Shown here: in pieces, positions 34,521-45,255 of the stretch | How the letters are laid out: each line of letters opens with the position of its first letter | Numbering within the stretch: the stretch's first letter is position 1 | Source: Chamaecrista fasciculata | Lineage: Eukaryota; Streptophyta; Magnoliopsida; Fabales; Fabaceae | NCBI GenBank assembly: GCA_003254925.1 | Contig: QANZ01030885.1 | Coordinates: 96,331 to 160,330, forward strand | Length of the DNA stretch: 64,000 nucleotides | Direction of reading: 5' to 3' | Position numbers and translations under genes: made by a program | Notes under the pieces: generated by a model | Told to the model about the DNA's origin: nothing | The model's input: the letters and a program-made list of their open reading frames with translations, nothing else | The model's database searches: none

Positions 34521-35471
34521 CTTGTTGAAGCGGCTCTTGGAGGCGAACTAGTTATCCTCCTTAACAATAAATTCACTGACCTGCTTCAGCAGCGATTCCA
34601 AGGTCTTTGGGTTGGCAAGCGCCAACTCGTTGGAGACGTTACCGGGGCGGAGCCCCTGTTTGAAGGCATGGATGGCCACGCTATCTTCTAAATCTTCAAC
34701 CTCATGACAGTGCTCGGAGAAACGCTTGAGGAAGTCCTGGAGACTTTCCCTGGAACCCTAGATTAGGTCCGCCATCACAGTTGATGGCTTTTTGTAGATG
34801 ATACATTTAGCAAATCGCTTGAGGAAAGCGGCCTCCAGCTCTTCAAAGGTACTGATGGAGTAATCCGGAAGGCGGGCGTACCAATGAAGGCCCTCTTGAC
34901 CGAGGGTGGTTGGGAACAGCTTGCATTTTTTCCCTTTAGTGATGGACGCCAGCTGAACAGCGGCGTTGAATGCCTTCATGTGCAAATTCGGGTCCGCGGC
35001 GGGCTCGTATGGAGTAATCTTCACGAGCATTTTAAAGCCCTGTGGAATGATGTCGCGCTGAATGGACAGCGCAAAAGGCCCCTTCTGAGGAATGAAGGTG
35101 TTCGGCTCGTCCTCATAACCTGCGGCGGCCGAGACGTTTTGAGCAGATCCTGCCGTTGTGTTTCGGTGGGCGAGATTGGATCCATGGGGCTTCCCTGTGG
35201 GAGTGTTGTGAATGGAGAAATTCTGAAACTCACGACGAAGGGCGTCCCTCTGGTCTTTCATCAACCCACGGAAAATGGACATAATGTCCTGAGCTTCGAA
35301 TGTCTGGCCCGTGGCGCCCGTCTGGGTCACGGGTGGTGCAGTTCGAGAGGGTCCCTCATCTCTGTGTTCCTCCTGTCTGTGGCCCTCTTGAGTTCCCGGG
35401 GCGTGCTCCTGGGAGTTGGAGGGGTCGTCCTCCAGAAGGTGATCATGGGGGGAGTCCTCAATATTGGCCAT
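34521..35471 (-). pseudogene. T2 gag N-terminal part
   Basis: ATG at 35,471 (MANIEDSPHDH), open to TAG at 34,757, then readable in the same sense with stops. The acidic, proline-rich start is followed by the Retrotrans_gag core (PFALSIQRDIIPQGFKM, LASITKGKKCKLFPTTLGQ, LHWYARLPDYSISTFEELE, FLKRFAKCIIYKKP) and, past the stop, the ESLQDFLKRF segment. Gag makes the capsid. This matches the Gag of T4 in layout but not closely in sequence, so T2 is a different family. Confidence 0.85.
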
Positions 35472-35610
35472 AGCAAGATATGGTTCACCTAGTTCACAAG
35501 TTAAACGTCGGTGAGTTAGCTTTTAAAGATCGAAAAGCAAGAGGGGTGAGCACAAGGGCTCTCGTATACAAAAAGCGGTGAGGAGCACGTGGTTATGAAC
35601 GCACGACGTA

Positions 35611-35631
35611 GGTTCCCCACGGACGGCGCCA
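35611..35631 (-). other. T2 primer binding site
   Basis: On the minus strand TGGCGCCGTCCGTGGGG starts one base after the LTR end. TGGCGCC-type sites are common in plant Ty3/gypsy elements (tRNA-Asp-like). The tRNA cannot be fixed here. Confidence 0.7.
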
Positions 35632-35632
35632 A

Positions 35633-36178
35633 TGATAAACTAGAAAAAGGGTAGGCTTACCTAGTTCACAAGTGTGGGCTGCGAGAGCAAGCTTGAATGT
35701 CCAAGTACCTACAAGAACTTCATATGGGGGCCCTGCAAAGAATACTCCGACGCTCAAGTTAGAAAATGAGAGATGTGAGAGTAAGAGAATTCTGATGAGT
35801 AAGAAGTGCGTAACATTTGTCTACTAGGTTGAGCCCTATTTATAGAGCAGGGTGAGAGTGGTGGTCAGCGCGCGGGGCGCACCACGTAATTGAGCACGAT
35901 CTCCACCAGCGAGAGTGGTGGAGACTGAGATTTGTAGAGCAAGACAATCGTGGGCTATTGCGTGTCGTGTTACAGGGCGGGCACCAGCAGACCAGAGAGC
36001 ATGGGTATGACCAAGTCTGTGGCCCACGATCTCCACCCGTTATCCTGGTTGGGTCTCGGTCGCCCTTAAATGCGCGGATGGGCATTTGATTGGTTCAAGT
36101 GCACCTTGAAGGGTTTGGAGGGGTAAAGAGGCCTGGAGCAAAGGCCTAATAGGCGTACGCCCAAATAGTGATATATCA
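35633..36178 (-). repeat. T2 5' LTR (546 bp)
   Basis: Minus-strand start TGATATATCACTATTTGG, end CTAGTTTATCA. It matches 10,930-11,549 with point changes and lacks one CACGATCTCCACC block of that copy. The TATA box on the minus strand is CTATAAATAG at 35,845-35,836. AAAAA follows outside (36,179-36,183). Confidence 0.9.
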
Positions 36179-36824
36179 AAAAATATATTAGTTTGGTTCA
36201 ATTTACTATTTGGATATTAATTAGTTGAACCAAAGTGTTAGAATTTTTATTTTTATTTTTATATTTTATTTATTATATATGATAATATTAAACATAACAA
36301 TATCATATTTTCTTTTGGCCATTATGCAATCTACTATATGTTTTATTAAAATTTTCCAATGTTTGACAAAAAATGTTCATCTTAGTCATGAACTCACTAT
36401 TGTTCCCATTTTTTAGAATTTATACACCTAAAATCTCTAATTTTAATTATTATTTTCTCTTAAATATATTAATTTTGTTTCACATCTATTCAATACTTTT
36501 TTTTTTTCGTTTCAATTGAAACATGAAATATGCTTTTTAAGTGTTCAAATTGAACGTTTTAGTTTGTTTAAGTAAATTATTTCTAACCGCTCGATTAAGA
36601 ATAATTTTAAATCGATATGAACGATTTAGTTAAAAATTTTATTTAAAGTTGTCCAAACCGTACAACAAATACCCCTATTTTGTAAAACATAATATTTTAA
36701 TAATGCATTAGTAACAACTATATTTTCTAAACAAAAAGTATCAATCATGAAATCTTAATTAATTTAAATGTAATTTGACAAATGATAGTATAAATATATT
36801 GTATAATAAATTTACTTTTAAAAG
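36179..36824. other. AT-rich intergenic DNA right of T2
   Basis: Starts with the T2 target duplication AAAAA and the right arm of the host inverted repeat (ATATTAGTTTGGTTCAATTT). Nothing else is recognised. Confidence 0.45.
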
Positions 36825-37505
36825 TGATCATAAGCCCAATAACTAACCCTAAAGTATGAAGACCTCCCTCCCAGAATGGCTCCTTTGGCCATCAAAGGCC
36901 ACCAAGGCGCTGAATTGAGTTCTTTGGCCATCTAAGGCCACCAAGGCGCCGAAATGGCTCCTTTGACAATCTAAGGTCACCAGGGCGCCGAAATGGCTCC
37001 ATTGGCCATCAAAGGCCACCAAGGCGTCGAAGTCTAAATCAGAACGTAGTAAAGACAAAGAGCAAGAAATTAGGAAGTCGTTACCACACCATAAAAGCAC
37101 CAGAGTAAAGAGCCTTGATGGGCAAGCAGAAATCAATGAATTAAAGGAGACCTTCCTCCCAAAATGGCTCATTTGGCCATCAAAGGCCATCAAGGAGCCG
37201 AAGCCAGAACGTAGCAAAGACAAACGAGCAAGAGATCGGGAAGCCTTTACTACACCATAAAAGCACTAGAGTAAAGAGTCTTGATGGGCAAGCAAAAATC
37301 TCTCCTGGACCAGACGCCCTCACTCTTGAAAGGCTCCCTCAGTCTTAGTATAAAGCAAACCACCCTTCATACAAGAATTTACTTATCAACTCACTCATAC
37401 CAATATGTGATTTAAGCTTCGGAGGTGAATTACAAGGCAGCCTCTATTCTTCATTGACTTGCAGGTAACTTTCATCTAAGAGTTGCCTAATCTGAACCAG
37501 GTAAT
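36825..37505 (+). repeat. decayed solo LTR of the T3/T4 Tat family
   Basis: Begins TGATCATAAGCCCAAT, close to the T4 LTR start TGATAATAGGCCCAAT. Near 37,395-37,505 it follows the T4 LTR end region (GCTTCGGAGGTGAATTACAAGG, CTTGCAGGTAACTTT, GAACCAGGTAATG phrases). It has no internal coding. The middle consists of tandem repeats (36,876-37,031) and a second repeated module of about 170 bp (37,020-37,130 versus 37,200-37,300). Its right end is eroded and no target duplication is seen. Confidence 0.6.
36876..37031. repeat. 39-bp minisatellite (about four units)
   Basis: Units are built on ATGGCTCCTTTGGCCATC + AAAGGCCACCAAGGCGCCGA. Four are in a row, with a fifth separate at about 37,163. Because 39 is a multiple of three, a 13-residue periodic peptide reads through on the minus strand, but no gene is implied. 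Confidence 0.85.
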
Positions 37506-38976
37506 GACAATAATAACACCAATCTATAGTTAACTTTTTCTTATAAGTCCATCTATGGCTAACTTGTATAGTTTTTCACATTCGATATTTATGGATCAAT
37601 AAATAAATAAATTACCTTTTAATTTAATAATGAAATTCCAAACAAAAAATTGTACAATAACATATTTTAGACTTGAGATTGGGAAATTAGATGAAATGAC
37701 CAGACAAATACAGAATCAACAACGATGATTGTAGTCTTAGGCCCTTAGGCTTCAGAACCGTTAGGGAGACATTATGATGATTACATGTTCTTTTTGTGCT
37801 TCCGATTCCTTGATCACCATTTTTTTTTTCATATTTGTAGTTCTCAAAGAAAAAAAAATGCCCTTTTTTCCCTTACTTTTATGAATAAGAAAGAACACTA
37901 AAAATACTATATTGTAGACTGTGGTCCATTGCCACATTTATTAATTCACAGCATACAGATAAGTGGTTTGTTTTTAGTTTTTGTGAGGTTATTTACACAA
38001 TTGAAGTAATAAAAATTTAATTGAACAATGAATAATTTTTTAAATAATTGATTATAAAAAAAATAAAGTTTAATATAATTGAAGTGTAAAAAATAACATC
38101 AATCTATAGTTAACTTTTTCTTTTATTGTCCATCTATAATTAACTTGTATAGTTTATACATTCCCCAATTAAAGCTAAGATCAAGTGTAAAAATATTAAT
38201 TTTAAGTTATCTAAAAAAAGTGTATAATTAGAAATATTTACATTTAATTATCAAAATTATAATTGGTATTAAATTTAGATATTTATGATTAGCAATTATA
38301 TATATATAAAAAGATATCTGATTTTAGAATATGTTAATCTAAATCTAAAACTATTGATAAAACAAGGTACAGATTAAATATCAATGGGAAAGAATAAAGC
38401 ACAGATTTGGACAAGAGCCTCTTGCTTCACTAAATAATTGAAAGAATGTGTATACACAACTATACAAGTATAGGGTGCTAGCATATTACCTTCTACAATC
38501 TTCTGTTTTATGCTTTTTGTTTTTTGGCCAAACCTTCTACAACCTTCTACACATTCTCTCAAACCATACATGTGTGGATGTCTATACATGATGTAAATGG
38601 ATGGTGAATGGTATATCATCTAACATCTCCCCCACAAACTCATGTGCATAGTTCTTTGAATCTCCATTTAAATCTTAAAAAAATTTTACGAGTTAATTTC
38701 ACCTAGATAAATTGATTTTGATCGAAAGTAAAATCTAAATTAACTATAATATCACTTAAATCTTAATTTGATATCTATGATTTTATAATTTTATTCCTCA
38801 TCGATCCTACAATTTACGATTTTGTCATGAGAATTTACATTCTCTTAAAGTAAAATATTAATATCACTTATGAAATATTTTATGAAAGTATTTTGAAGTA
38901 ATTTTTTTAATGATTTATGAGATATCTTACAAATACTTATATTTATATATATAATGACAAATGAAAAAAAAATAAA
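37506..38976. other. AT-rich intergenic DNA with a 65-bp direct repeat
   Basis: No gene. ATCTATAGTTAACTTTTTC and the following GTCCATCTAT/AACTTGTATAGTTT occur at about 37,512-37,575 and again at 38,092-38,155. The stretch otherwise shows only AT-rich sequence with short purine and TA runs. Confidence 0.5.
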
Positions 38977-39625
38977 GGCACAAGACCTATTGGTGCCCTT
39001 AATGTTTGGGGTCAATTTCAATTATGCTCCCAACATTTGTTTTGTGTCAGTTATGCCCCCAACGTTTCACATTGTTGTAAATTATACCCCTAACATCAAT
39101 TTGTTTTTGGCCAAAGTCCTATTTTGGTCCCTCAAGTTTGCTCAAAGTTTCGTTTTGTCCCTCAAGTCTCCGGCGAACTTTCCGGCGAGATACATGGCAG
39201 CTCCGACGACTACGAAAACTCCTAATCCATGGTTTTTTGACCTCCTGAGTTCAATGGCGGCCTGCATTTTGCAAAAAAAATGACCGGAAATATAATTTTC
39301 GACGATTGTGTAAATTTTCGGCGACTATGTAATTTTTCGCCGGCTTGCTAGTCATTTTTTCGCAAAATGGAGGCTGTCATTGAACTCAGGAGGTTAAAAA
39401 ACCTTGGATCATGAGTTTTCATAGTCGTCGGAGTCACCGTGTATCTCGTCGGAAAGTTTGCCGGAGACTTGAGGGACCAAAATAGGACCTTGGCCCAAAA
39501 AAATTGAGGTTAGGGTATAATTGACAACCATGTGAAACGTTTGAGACATAACTGACAGAAAACAAATGTTGAGGGCATAACTGAAACTGACCTCAAATGT
39601 TATGGACACCAATAGGCATTTTGCC
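38977..39625. mobile_element. Mutator-like foldback MITE (649 bp)
   Basis: Left end GGCACAAGACCTATTGGTG, right end the reverse complement of GGCAAAATGCCTATTGGTG. The arms pair over nearly the whole element (GTCTCCGGCGAACTTTCCGG versus CCGGAGACTTGAGGG and others). The perfect 9-bp duplication AAAAATAAA (38,968-38,976 and 39,626-39,634) is the mark of Mutator-type insertion. No transposase. Confidence 0.82.
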
Positions 39626-39820
39626 AAAAATAAAATAGGTATGTTTTAATGTATTCAAATTTATTTATAAGTGATAGATAGACTTATGGTATAAAAATTG
39701 TATTATGTATACTTAAGTAAACTTTTACGATTTTATGATTTTATGATTTGAGTTTATGATTCGATTTCATTTTCATTTTTTAATTTACTTAAACTTTTGA
39801 TTTTGACAATTTTACTCGGG
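39626..39820. other. AT-rich spacer
   Basis: Between the MITE target duplication and the duplicated segment. TTTTATGATTTTATGATT short repeats only. Confidence 0.4.
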
Positions 39821-40140
39821 GGTAGAGGTTTAGTGAGAATGTCACTAGTTTAGTCCTTGTTGATGTTGAGTGATACTAACAAGCCTATGCACGTTAAACC
39901 CCTTTCATGAACATAGTAAAGGTCAAGCTCTATGTGCTTGGTCCTAGAATGAAAGCACAAGATTGTTAGTGAGCTTGACAGTACGTGCTTTGATTGTCAT
40001 AGAAGATGACGAGAGCTTCCTTTGTAGATAGGGTAATGTAGCTTAGAAAGAAGAGAAAGCAGCCAAGAGAGTTTTGCAATGGCAAAAGCTAAAGCTTGAT
40101 AATAGAGGATTGAGCGACATTATATTAATTTTTTATGATC
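39821..40140 (-). pseudogene. Ty1/copia RNase H relic (copy 1)
   Basis: On the minus strand, with frameshifts, fragments read ALAFAIAKLSWLLSLLSKLH, FYDNQS and a TKHIEL-like stretch (GACCAAGCACATAGAGCTTG), followed by the region that encodes YVHER in related elements. This is the 3' end of a copia pol unrelated to the long-LTR family above. Strongly decayed. Confidence 0.6.
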
Positions 40141-40612
40141 AAGCAATCAAAATAAAACACAAATACTCAATGTGAAGCATCGATCATCTAAGCCAAATGG
40201 TCAGCCAACATCAGTCATGGCCGATAGTCTAGGATTATAGCATGGATTAAGTAACAGAAGTAACTCCTAAATGTTGTTATTTAGTTTTATTTTATTCATA
40301 AATTATTAAATATAGTCATATTCTTCTTGTTTCAAATTTAAATGTGACGAGTCCAAATCTAAGTGTTGTTTTTAATAGATACTTTTTCTATCCAGTTGAG
40401 ATCGTCAACAAACGAAATTGAATTGGATCTTGAAAGTGGGTTGCTCGTTTTATAATCAAATAAGCGGAGTTGGTTATATCTCATATTTCAAGTTCGAATG
40501 CGACGAATTCAAATATATGTGTTTGTCTTAACGAGTTACTTTTCTTCCCAGTTGGGACCATCAAACAAATGAGACCAAATCAAATTCGAAAGTGAGTTTG
40601 AAACAAAAAAAA

Positions 40613-41480
40613 TAGGGGTGACAAAATGGGTAGGTTGGCTTGGTTTTGAGTTGGGTCACAAGTGGGTGGGTCATAAATGGGTCAATGGCCTATTTATATT
40701 TGTTAAATGGGTCCTGGTGGGTCATGACCCATTAAATCAAGGGTCGACTCAACCCAACCCATGAACCCATCTCAAAATAATTATATTATTTAATTTATAA
40801 ACTAATTAATGAGAATAATTTTTAAATTATTCAAATTTAGGACTAAATTGTATTCTTTTTTCAAATTTTGGACTGATTTACAATTTCCACCTTTTTCATA
40901 TTTTGAAAAATTACATTTTCACCCCAATTATTTTTTCAAATTTTCATTTTATTCCTCAAATATCATGATCTAGGGACTTTTTTTATAAATTTTGAAAATA
41001 TTTAGGGGCATTATGTAATTTTTGCAAAAAATTGCGAAATTCATCTTCCTTCCATTGAACTCACAGTTTGGTGGGACAAAAATGCATTCATTTTCCAAAT
41101 TTAGGACTAATATATTATTTTATCCTTTTTTAAAAAAATTTTCAAAATTACAATTTGGTCCAAATTGGTTTTTATAATTTTCATTTTAGTCCTCAAATAT
41201 TATGGTTCAACGTTTAGGGACTTTTGTAAATTTTGAAATTATTTGGGGGGCATTTTGTAATTTTTGCAAAAATTTATGAAATTCATATTCACTCCATTCA
41301 TGAAACTACATAGTTTTGATACAAATTTGGGTTGTGTTACCCAACCCAACCCAAATTTTAATGGGTCAAATTTGGACCCAACCCATCTTGACCGTTATTT
41401 AAATGGGTTGGGCTGGGGTTGGTTATTTTGTGGTTGAGTTGGTTGGGTTGGTGGATAATGAGTTGAAATTGTCACCCCTA
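40613..41480. mobile_element. hAT-like MITE (copy 1)
   Basis: Left end TAGGGGTGACAAAATGGGT, right end TTGTCACCCCTA, inverted repeats continued by TGGGTTGGGT/ACCCAACCCA stretches. The flanks are A runs, so the 8-bp duplication cannot be read. No coding. Confidence 0.6.
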
Positions 41481-42493
41481 AAAAAAGTAAAAAAAAAATT
41501 GTGAAAAATTGGTCTCAAATCCACTTTTGGGCCCGATATGTCTCTATTTGTTGACGGTCCTAATTGGACAAAAAAAAATTACTCATTAGGAGTATCTTGT
41601 AGTTTTGAACTCATCGCATTTGGACTTGAAATTGGATATATATTTAACCAACTTCGCATGTTTGATCGTGAAATGAGTAGTTCACTTTTGTGATTGATTT
41701 GATCTCATTTTCTAATTGTCCTCGCTGAATTGATAAAGTACTCGTCAAAAGCAATAAGTAACTCCAGACTCATCATATTCGAACTTAAAATGAGAGAAAT
41801 ATGACTATATTAAGTACTTTGAGATCAAAAGGAAACTGAATGACAATATTTAGGACTAATATAAAATTTTTGAAATATTTAGGACCAAAACGAATATAAG
41901 AGCGTACAATTAGGACCAATTTAAACATTCCACCTAAATTCTTCATTTCACAAAAAAAAAAATGATCTATGATTGTATTGTAAAGACTAGAGACTAATAA
42001 TTTGAGCAATCATAAGTTTTTTAATTTACACACTCTCTATATAAGTACGTTAATATATGGATTTTATTATGCATTTCGTAAACTGTTGAGGAAGAAAAAT
42101 AAACACCACCATTGAATTTTTAAACATGAATTTGGATGTCCATGCTAGTTAATTAAATAAAGAGAAAATCTATTATTTAGTCCTAAACTTATACTAAATC
42201 CAATAATTAATCTTTAAAATTATTATAATTTTCGGCTATTTAATTCCTAAGTAAAATTCAGGGATCAAAAGATAAAAAGTCAGCATAATTGAGAGACTAA
42301 AAGTATTAATTTAGTATAAATTTAGAGATCAAAATGTATAAAGTCAGTTCAAATTTATGGACCAAAATATCACTAAGGACCTAATAATTGACAATTCAAA
42401 TACTTCAGAGACCAAATAGTATATTTTGGTTATTTATGAATTGATTAGATAACTAAGATTAAATTTAGAGACTAAATAATAAGTTACCAAGAA

Positions 42494-42663
42494 ATGTTTG
42501 GTGTAGTGGTTGGCGAGTTACATCTTAGGTAAGAGAACCCATGTTCGATCCCTAGAGTCGACATTGTTGGGAGGGCTCAACTGTTTCGTCTCTGTAGCTC
42601 GAATATGAGTATTCTTCGCTTAAACCATTACACGGATAAACGAAGGAAACCCATGATATTAAA
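42494..42663 (+). repeat. SINE-like, tRNA-derived relic
   Basis: GTTTGGTGTAGTGGTTGG resembles an A box and CATGTTCGATCCCTAG a B box, about 30-35 bp apart as in a tRNA-derived SINE head. The cloverleaf cannot be formed well, so it is not a tRNA gene. The 3' end is uncertain. Confidence 0.35.
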
Positions 42664-42671
42664 AAAAGAAA

Positions 42672-42879
42672 GGCTAAAGTGTACTTTTGGTCCCATAACT
42701 TTGGCAAAGGTCCCAATTTAGTCCCAAAACTTTTTTTGTTGCAATTTTGGTCCCATAAATTTGACAAAGGTTTCAATTTGGTCCCATAACTTTTTTTGTT
42801 ACAATTTTGGTCCCATAACTTTGGAAAACTTCTCACTATTAGTTCCAAACTGATTTTGGTCCCAAAAGTGCACTTTAAT
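42672..42879. mobile_element. short foldback MITE (TTTTGGTCCC type)
   Basis: Left GGCTAAAGTGTACTTTTGG, right the reverse complement of GATTAAAGTGCACTTTTGG. Three tandem blocks of GTCCCATAACTTTG + TTTTTTGTTGCAATTTTG fill the inside. Same family as 46,384-47,211. Confidence 0.6.
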
Positions 42880-43378
42880 CAAAAAAATAATAGTAAGTTT
42901 TTTCTTCAGGCCAAAAAAAAAAATAGTAAGTTTTTTTTTAAATAAATAAAGAATGAGTCCTTCTAAGGGCATATGTTAATGTTTCTTTTGATTGGTCAAG
43001 TGAGTTTTTAAACATAAAAAATTATCTTTTAAAATGAATTTTCGTAGATTTTAAGATATAAGATGCTTTACTAACCAATCAGAAGAAATCTTAAAATGTG
43101 TCCTAACGACACATGTTAGATAAATGTGTCCTAATGCTCTACTATTGAGTATTGACTACACTCACAACCACGACGAGATTGTTGACTTTAAGAAAGGGAG
43201 GAATATGCATAAATTAAATTCTTTGAGGGCCTACAAAAATTTTTTGGAAAGTGTAGGCCCTAGGTGGCTAGGTGTGTTCTCTTTCTAATGTGGTCCAACT
43301 TGCTTAACCAGTAACCACCTCGCGCGCATGCTTTCTTTCAGGTCTCGCTTCTCAGCTTTACGTTTTTTTTTTATCTTN

Positions 43379-43977
43379 AATCAAAAGATATATTGAGATA
43401 TCTTGGGATATCCAATATCTTAGAGATTTGCTAATTGGATTAGGATTCCCTAAAACTAGGAATGATAACACTATAAATAGGGCTCTAGGCGCCTAACTCA
43501 AATACAAGTCACAACACACATCAATTCTTGGTTAGACCAAGAATTTCGCCTAGAGCACCTATTGAGAGTGAAAATTCGCCTAGTCCTAATATTGTGAGAG
43601 TGAGTCGAAATTCTTGAAAGAGAATTGGACCTGCACCTGATAATATTAGTACTCCACAATCAATCATGATAATCAAGAACAGTTCTTGATTATTCAAGAA
43701 TCATAGATAAAGTTCCCGCATTCACTTGGGAAGAAGTGAAGGAGGCTAGCACCTGGGCATCTGCCAAACTGCTCGTGTGGATCACCGGTAGAGGAAGGAC
43801 ACTCGAAGTGGACTTCTCAAATTCGCGAACACGATAAGTCACCGATTGAAATTAGGTAAACATCTTTACTTTCTGGTATAAACATAGTTAGTGGATCCTG
43901 GAAGGAATCACAGAGTAAGCATATTTTATTAAGTTTTTTTTATTTTTCCGCTGCGCTCCCTCTGTGATTTCCCAACA
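43379..43977 (+). mobile_element. copia-family LTR end fragment 6 (599 bp)
   Basis: Matches the last 600 bp of the LTR at 58,698-60,873 (CACTATAAATAG at 43,470, GCCTAGAGCA, CCCTCTGTGATTTCCCAACA at the end). Its start is cut at the single N. It ends directly against T3 gag. Confidence 0.88.
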
Positions 43978-45081
43978 CTGTTCAGGTCTTCCTTCGTTAT
44001 GAATTCCTCAGCCACTGAGCTCCCAAATCTCGAGATGTTCACCTACAGATTTGGGAGCTCTGTGGGTGAGTTCCTTATGGGCGTGGCCAGGTCTAATTCA
44101 TGCAATGAATGAGTACACCGCGATTTTGTCATCCACCTCCTTGATGCTCAACAATGTCTTGTTGAATTTTGCCAAGTAATCCCTCAGCAACTCCCCCTTG
44201 TTCTGCCTGATGTTGGTCAAGACCGCCACCGGCTGCTTGTTTACTTTGCTGGTGGCGAACCGTTTTTTAAACATGTCTTCCAATTCCCTGAAGCAGTGTA
44301 CTGAGCTTGCAGGGAGTTTGGAGAACCAATCCAGAGCTGGTCCCTCCAGAGTTATAGGGAAAAGCTTGCACCTCTGAGGATCTCCCAGATTGGAGATGTT
44401 CATGGCAGCCTTAAAGCTGAGCAAGTGGTCTTCCGGGTCCTTCTTGCCTGTGTAAGGTGTTAACTTCATGGGCATCTTGAAGTTCTTGTCGAGTTCCACA
44501 GCCTGCACATGAGGAGCAAAGATTCCCTCCGCCGGTTGGGGCGTTCTCGCTTGTCCCAACAGGTTGGTCGGTGGCGCCCATTCTTGGGCGCTCACGGGCT
44601 GATAGGTTCCACTGGATCCTCCGTAGACGCCGTAGCTAGGGTAATACTGAGGATAGTACCCCTGAGGATAATAGTAACCTTGAGGCGGGTAAGCGTCGGC
44701 GCCGGACCAGGCCTGCTGCTGGGTAGGTTGAGCAGGCTGACTAGGGGCCACCACTTGAGCAGGTGGAGGGTAGTTCAGGGGTGCTTGCTGTTCTTGGCTC
44801 TCAGGTTCCGTGTTACCATCTTCAGCAACTCGCTTTCCTTTGCCCATAACCATGTCCCGGATGTCTTTGCGCAATGCTTCCATCTTTATCCGCATGTCGG
44901 CCTTGAGTGCAGCAACCCTATCCTCTTCTGTTATGGTGATCTGTCCCCCAGGCGCTGGGTTTGGCAGCGCAGGGGCTTCTTGGATGGTAGGGAATCCAGG
45001 CGGAGGAGCGAGCGTCGAATCCTGAGCGGATTGAGCCACTGAGCCTCCCGGAGTTTGCTGATCAGCTGGAGTTGATGTCAT
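43978..45081 (-). pseudogene. T3 gag (truncated)
   Basis: ATG at 45,081 (MTSTPADQQTPGG); the in-frame GTG upstream is not used. Open for about 327 codons to a TAG at 44,098-44,100, where T4 has Gly. Then IRPGHAHKELTHRAP is readable, followed by an inverted-repeat rearrangement and EEFITKEDLN. Features: proline-rich start, predicted coiled stretch with ALKADMRIKMEALRKDIRD, a tyrosine/glycine/proline region (YYYPQGYYPQYYPSYG), Retrotrans_gag core (KMPMKLTPYTGKKDPEDHLL ... LFPITLEGPALDWFSKLP). It is a useful undamaged guide to T4 gag, which has a stop in the tyrosine-rich part. Confidence 0.88.
44017..44060. repeat. 14-bp perfect inverted repeat in T3 gag
   Basis: GAGCTCCCAAATCT (44,017-44,030) and its reverse complement (44,047-44,060) with a 16-base loop. 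T4 gag at the same place has no such palindrome. Confidence 0.9.
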
Positions 45082-45237
45082 TTTTCTCTCTGGTTCGATG
45101 AACACACAGGTTAAAAAGACATATATAAGGGAAAATTTACGCGATTCAACCTACGAGTTCTTCTTGTGCAGAAAAGAAAACTATAACCAGAAACCATCAA
45201 TTCAATATAAATTTAAATAGGACTTTGTATGAAAAAT

Positions 45238-45254
45238 CCCCACAGACGGTGCCA
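45238..45254 (-). other. T3 primer binding site
   Basis: On the minus strand TGGCACCGTCTGTGGGG follows the LTR after one base. One or two changes from the TGGCGCC type used by T2 and T4. Confidence 0.65.
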
Positions 45255-45255
45255 G

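Larger units (their letters stand above)
10930..36178 (-). mobile_element. Tat-type Ty3/gypsy retrotransposon T2 with nested insertions (25.2 kb)
   Basis: Minus-strand element with LTRs at both ends (10,930-11,549 and 35,633-36,178), PBS next to the right LTR, PPT next to the left LTR, and flanking AAAAA on both sides (10,925-10,929 and 36,179-36,183). From right to left: gag, protease, RT, RNase H, a foreign LTR-like segment, integrase, then a long 3' region that carries a plus-strand extra gene. Copia-family insertions account for most of the length (12,467-14,867; 15,961-18,098; 18,351-26,786; 27,078-29,010). Gag-pol has several stops and lost catalytic residues, so the element is dead. 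An 80-85 bp length difference between its two LTRs shows it is old. Confidence 0.9.
39821..41958. repeat. duplicated segment, copy 1 (2,138 bp)
   Basis: Matches 45,893-48,860 from GGTAGAGGTTTAGTGAG to CTTCATTTCACAAAAAAA with scattered substitutions and small indels. It contains a copia RNase H relic and a hAT-like MITE. It lacks the 828-bp MITE found in copy 2 and shows the empty site ATTAAATATAGTCATATTC near 40,305-40,325. Confidence 0.9.
41959..43378. other. AT-rich DNA with MITE and SINE relics; single N at its end
   Basis: Holds a foldback at 42,171-42,483 (TATTATTTAGTCC and GACTAAATAATA arms), a tRNA-like SINE relic (42,494-42,663) and a short foldback MITE (42,672-42,879). No gene. A single N at 43,378 follows a T run, exactly where a copia LTR fragment begins, so it marks a join or an unresolved base. 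Confidence 0.5.

Noticed and set aside
35836-36085. Minus-strand ORFs in the T2 LTRs (also 11,051-11,653) as genes
   Set aside because: They occur in both LTRs, have no conserved domain and overlap the LTR TATA region.
36849-37223. Minus-strand protein with 13-residue repeats
   Set aside because: The repeat is a by-product of the 39-bp minisatellite within a decayed LTR; no start context or other support.
41390-41460. Telomere-like GGGTTGG repeats (also near 48,300)
   Set aside because: The unit is irregular TGGGTTGG from the hAT-like MITE arms, not the plant TTTAGGG repeat.
42494-42566. tRNA gene
   Set aside because: Box-like motifs only; acceptor and anticodon stems do not form, so SINE relic is the better reading.
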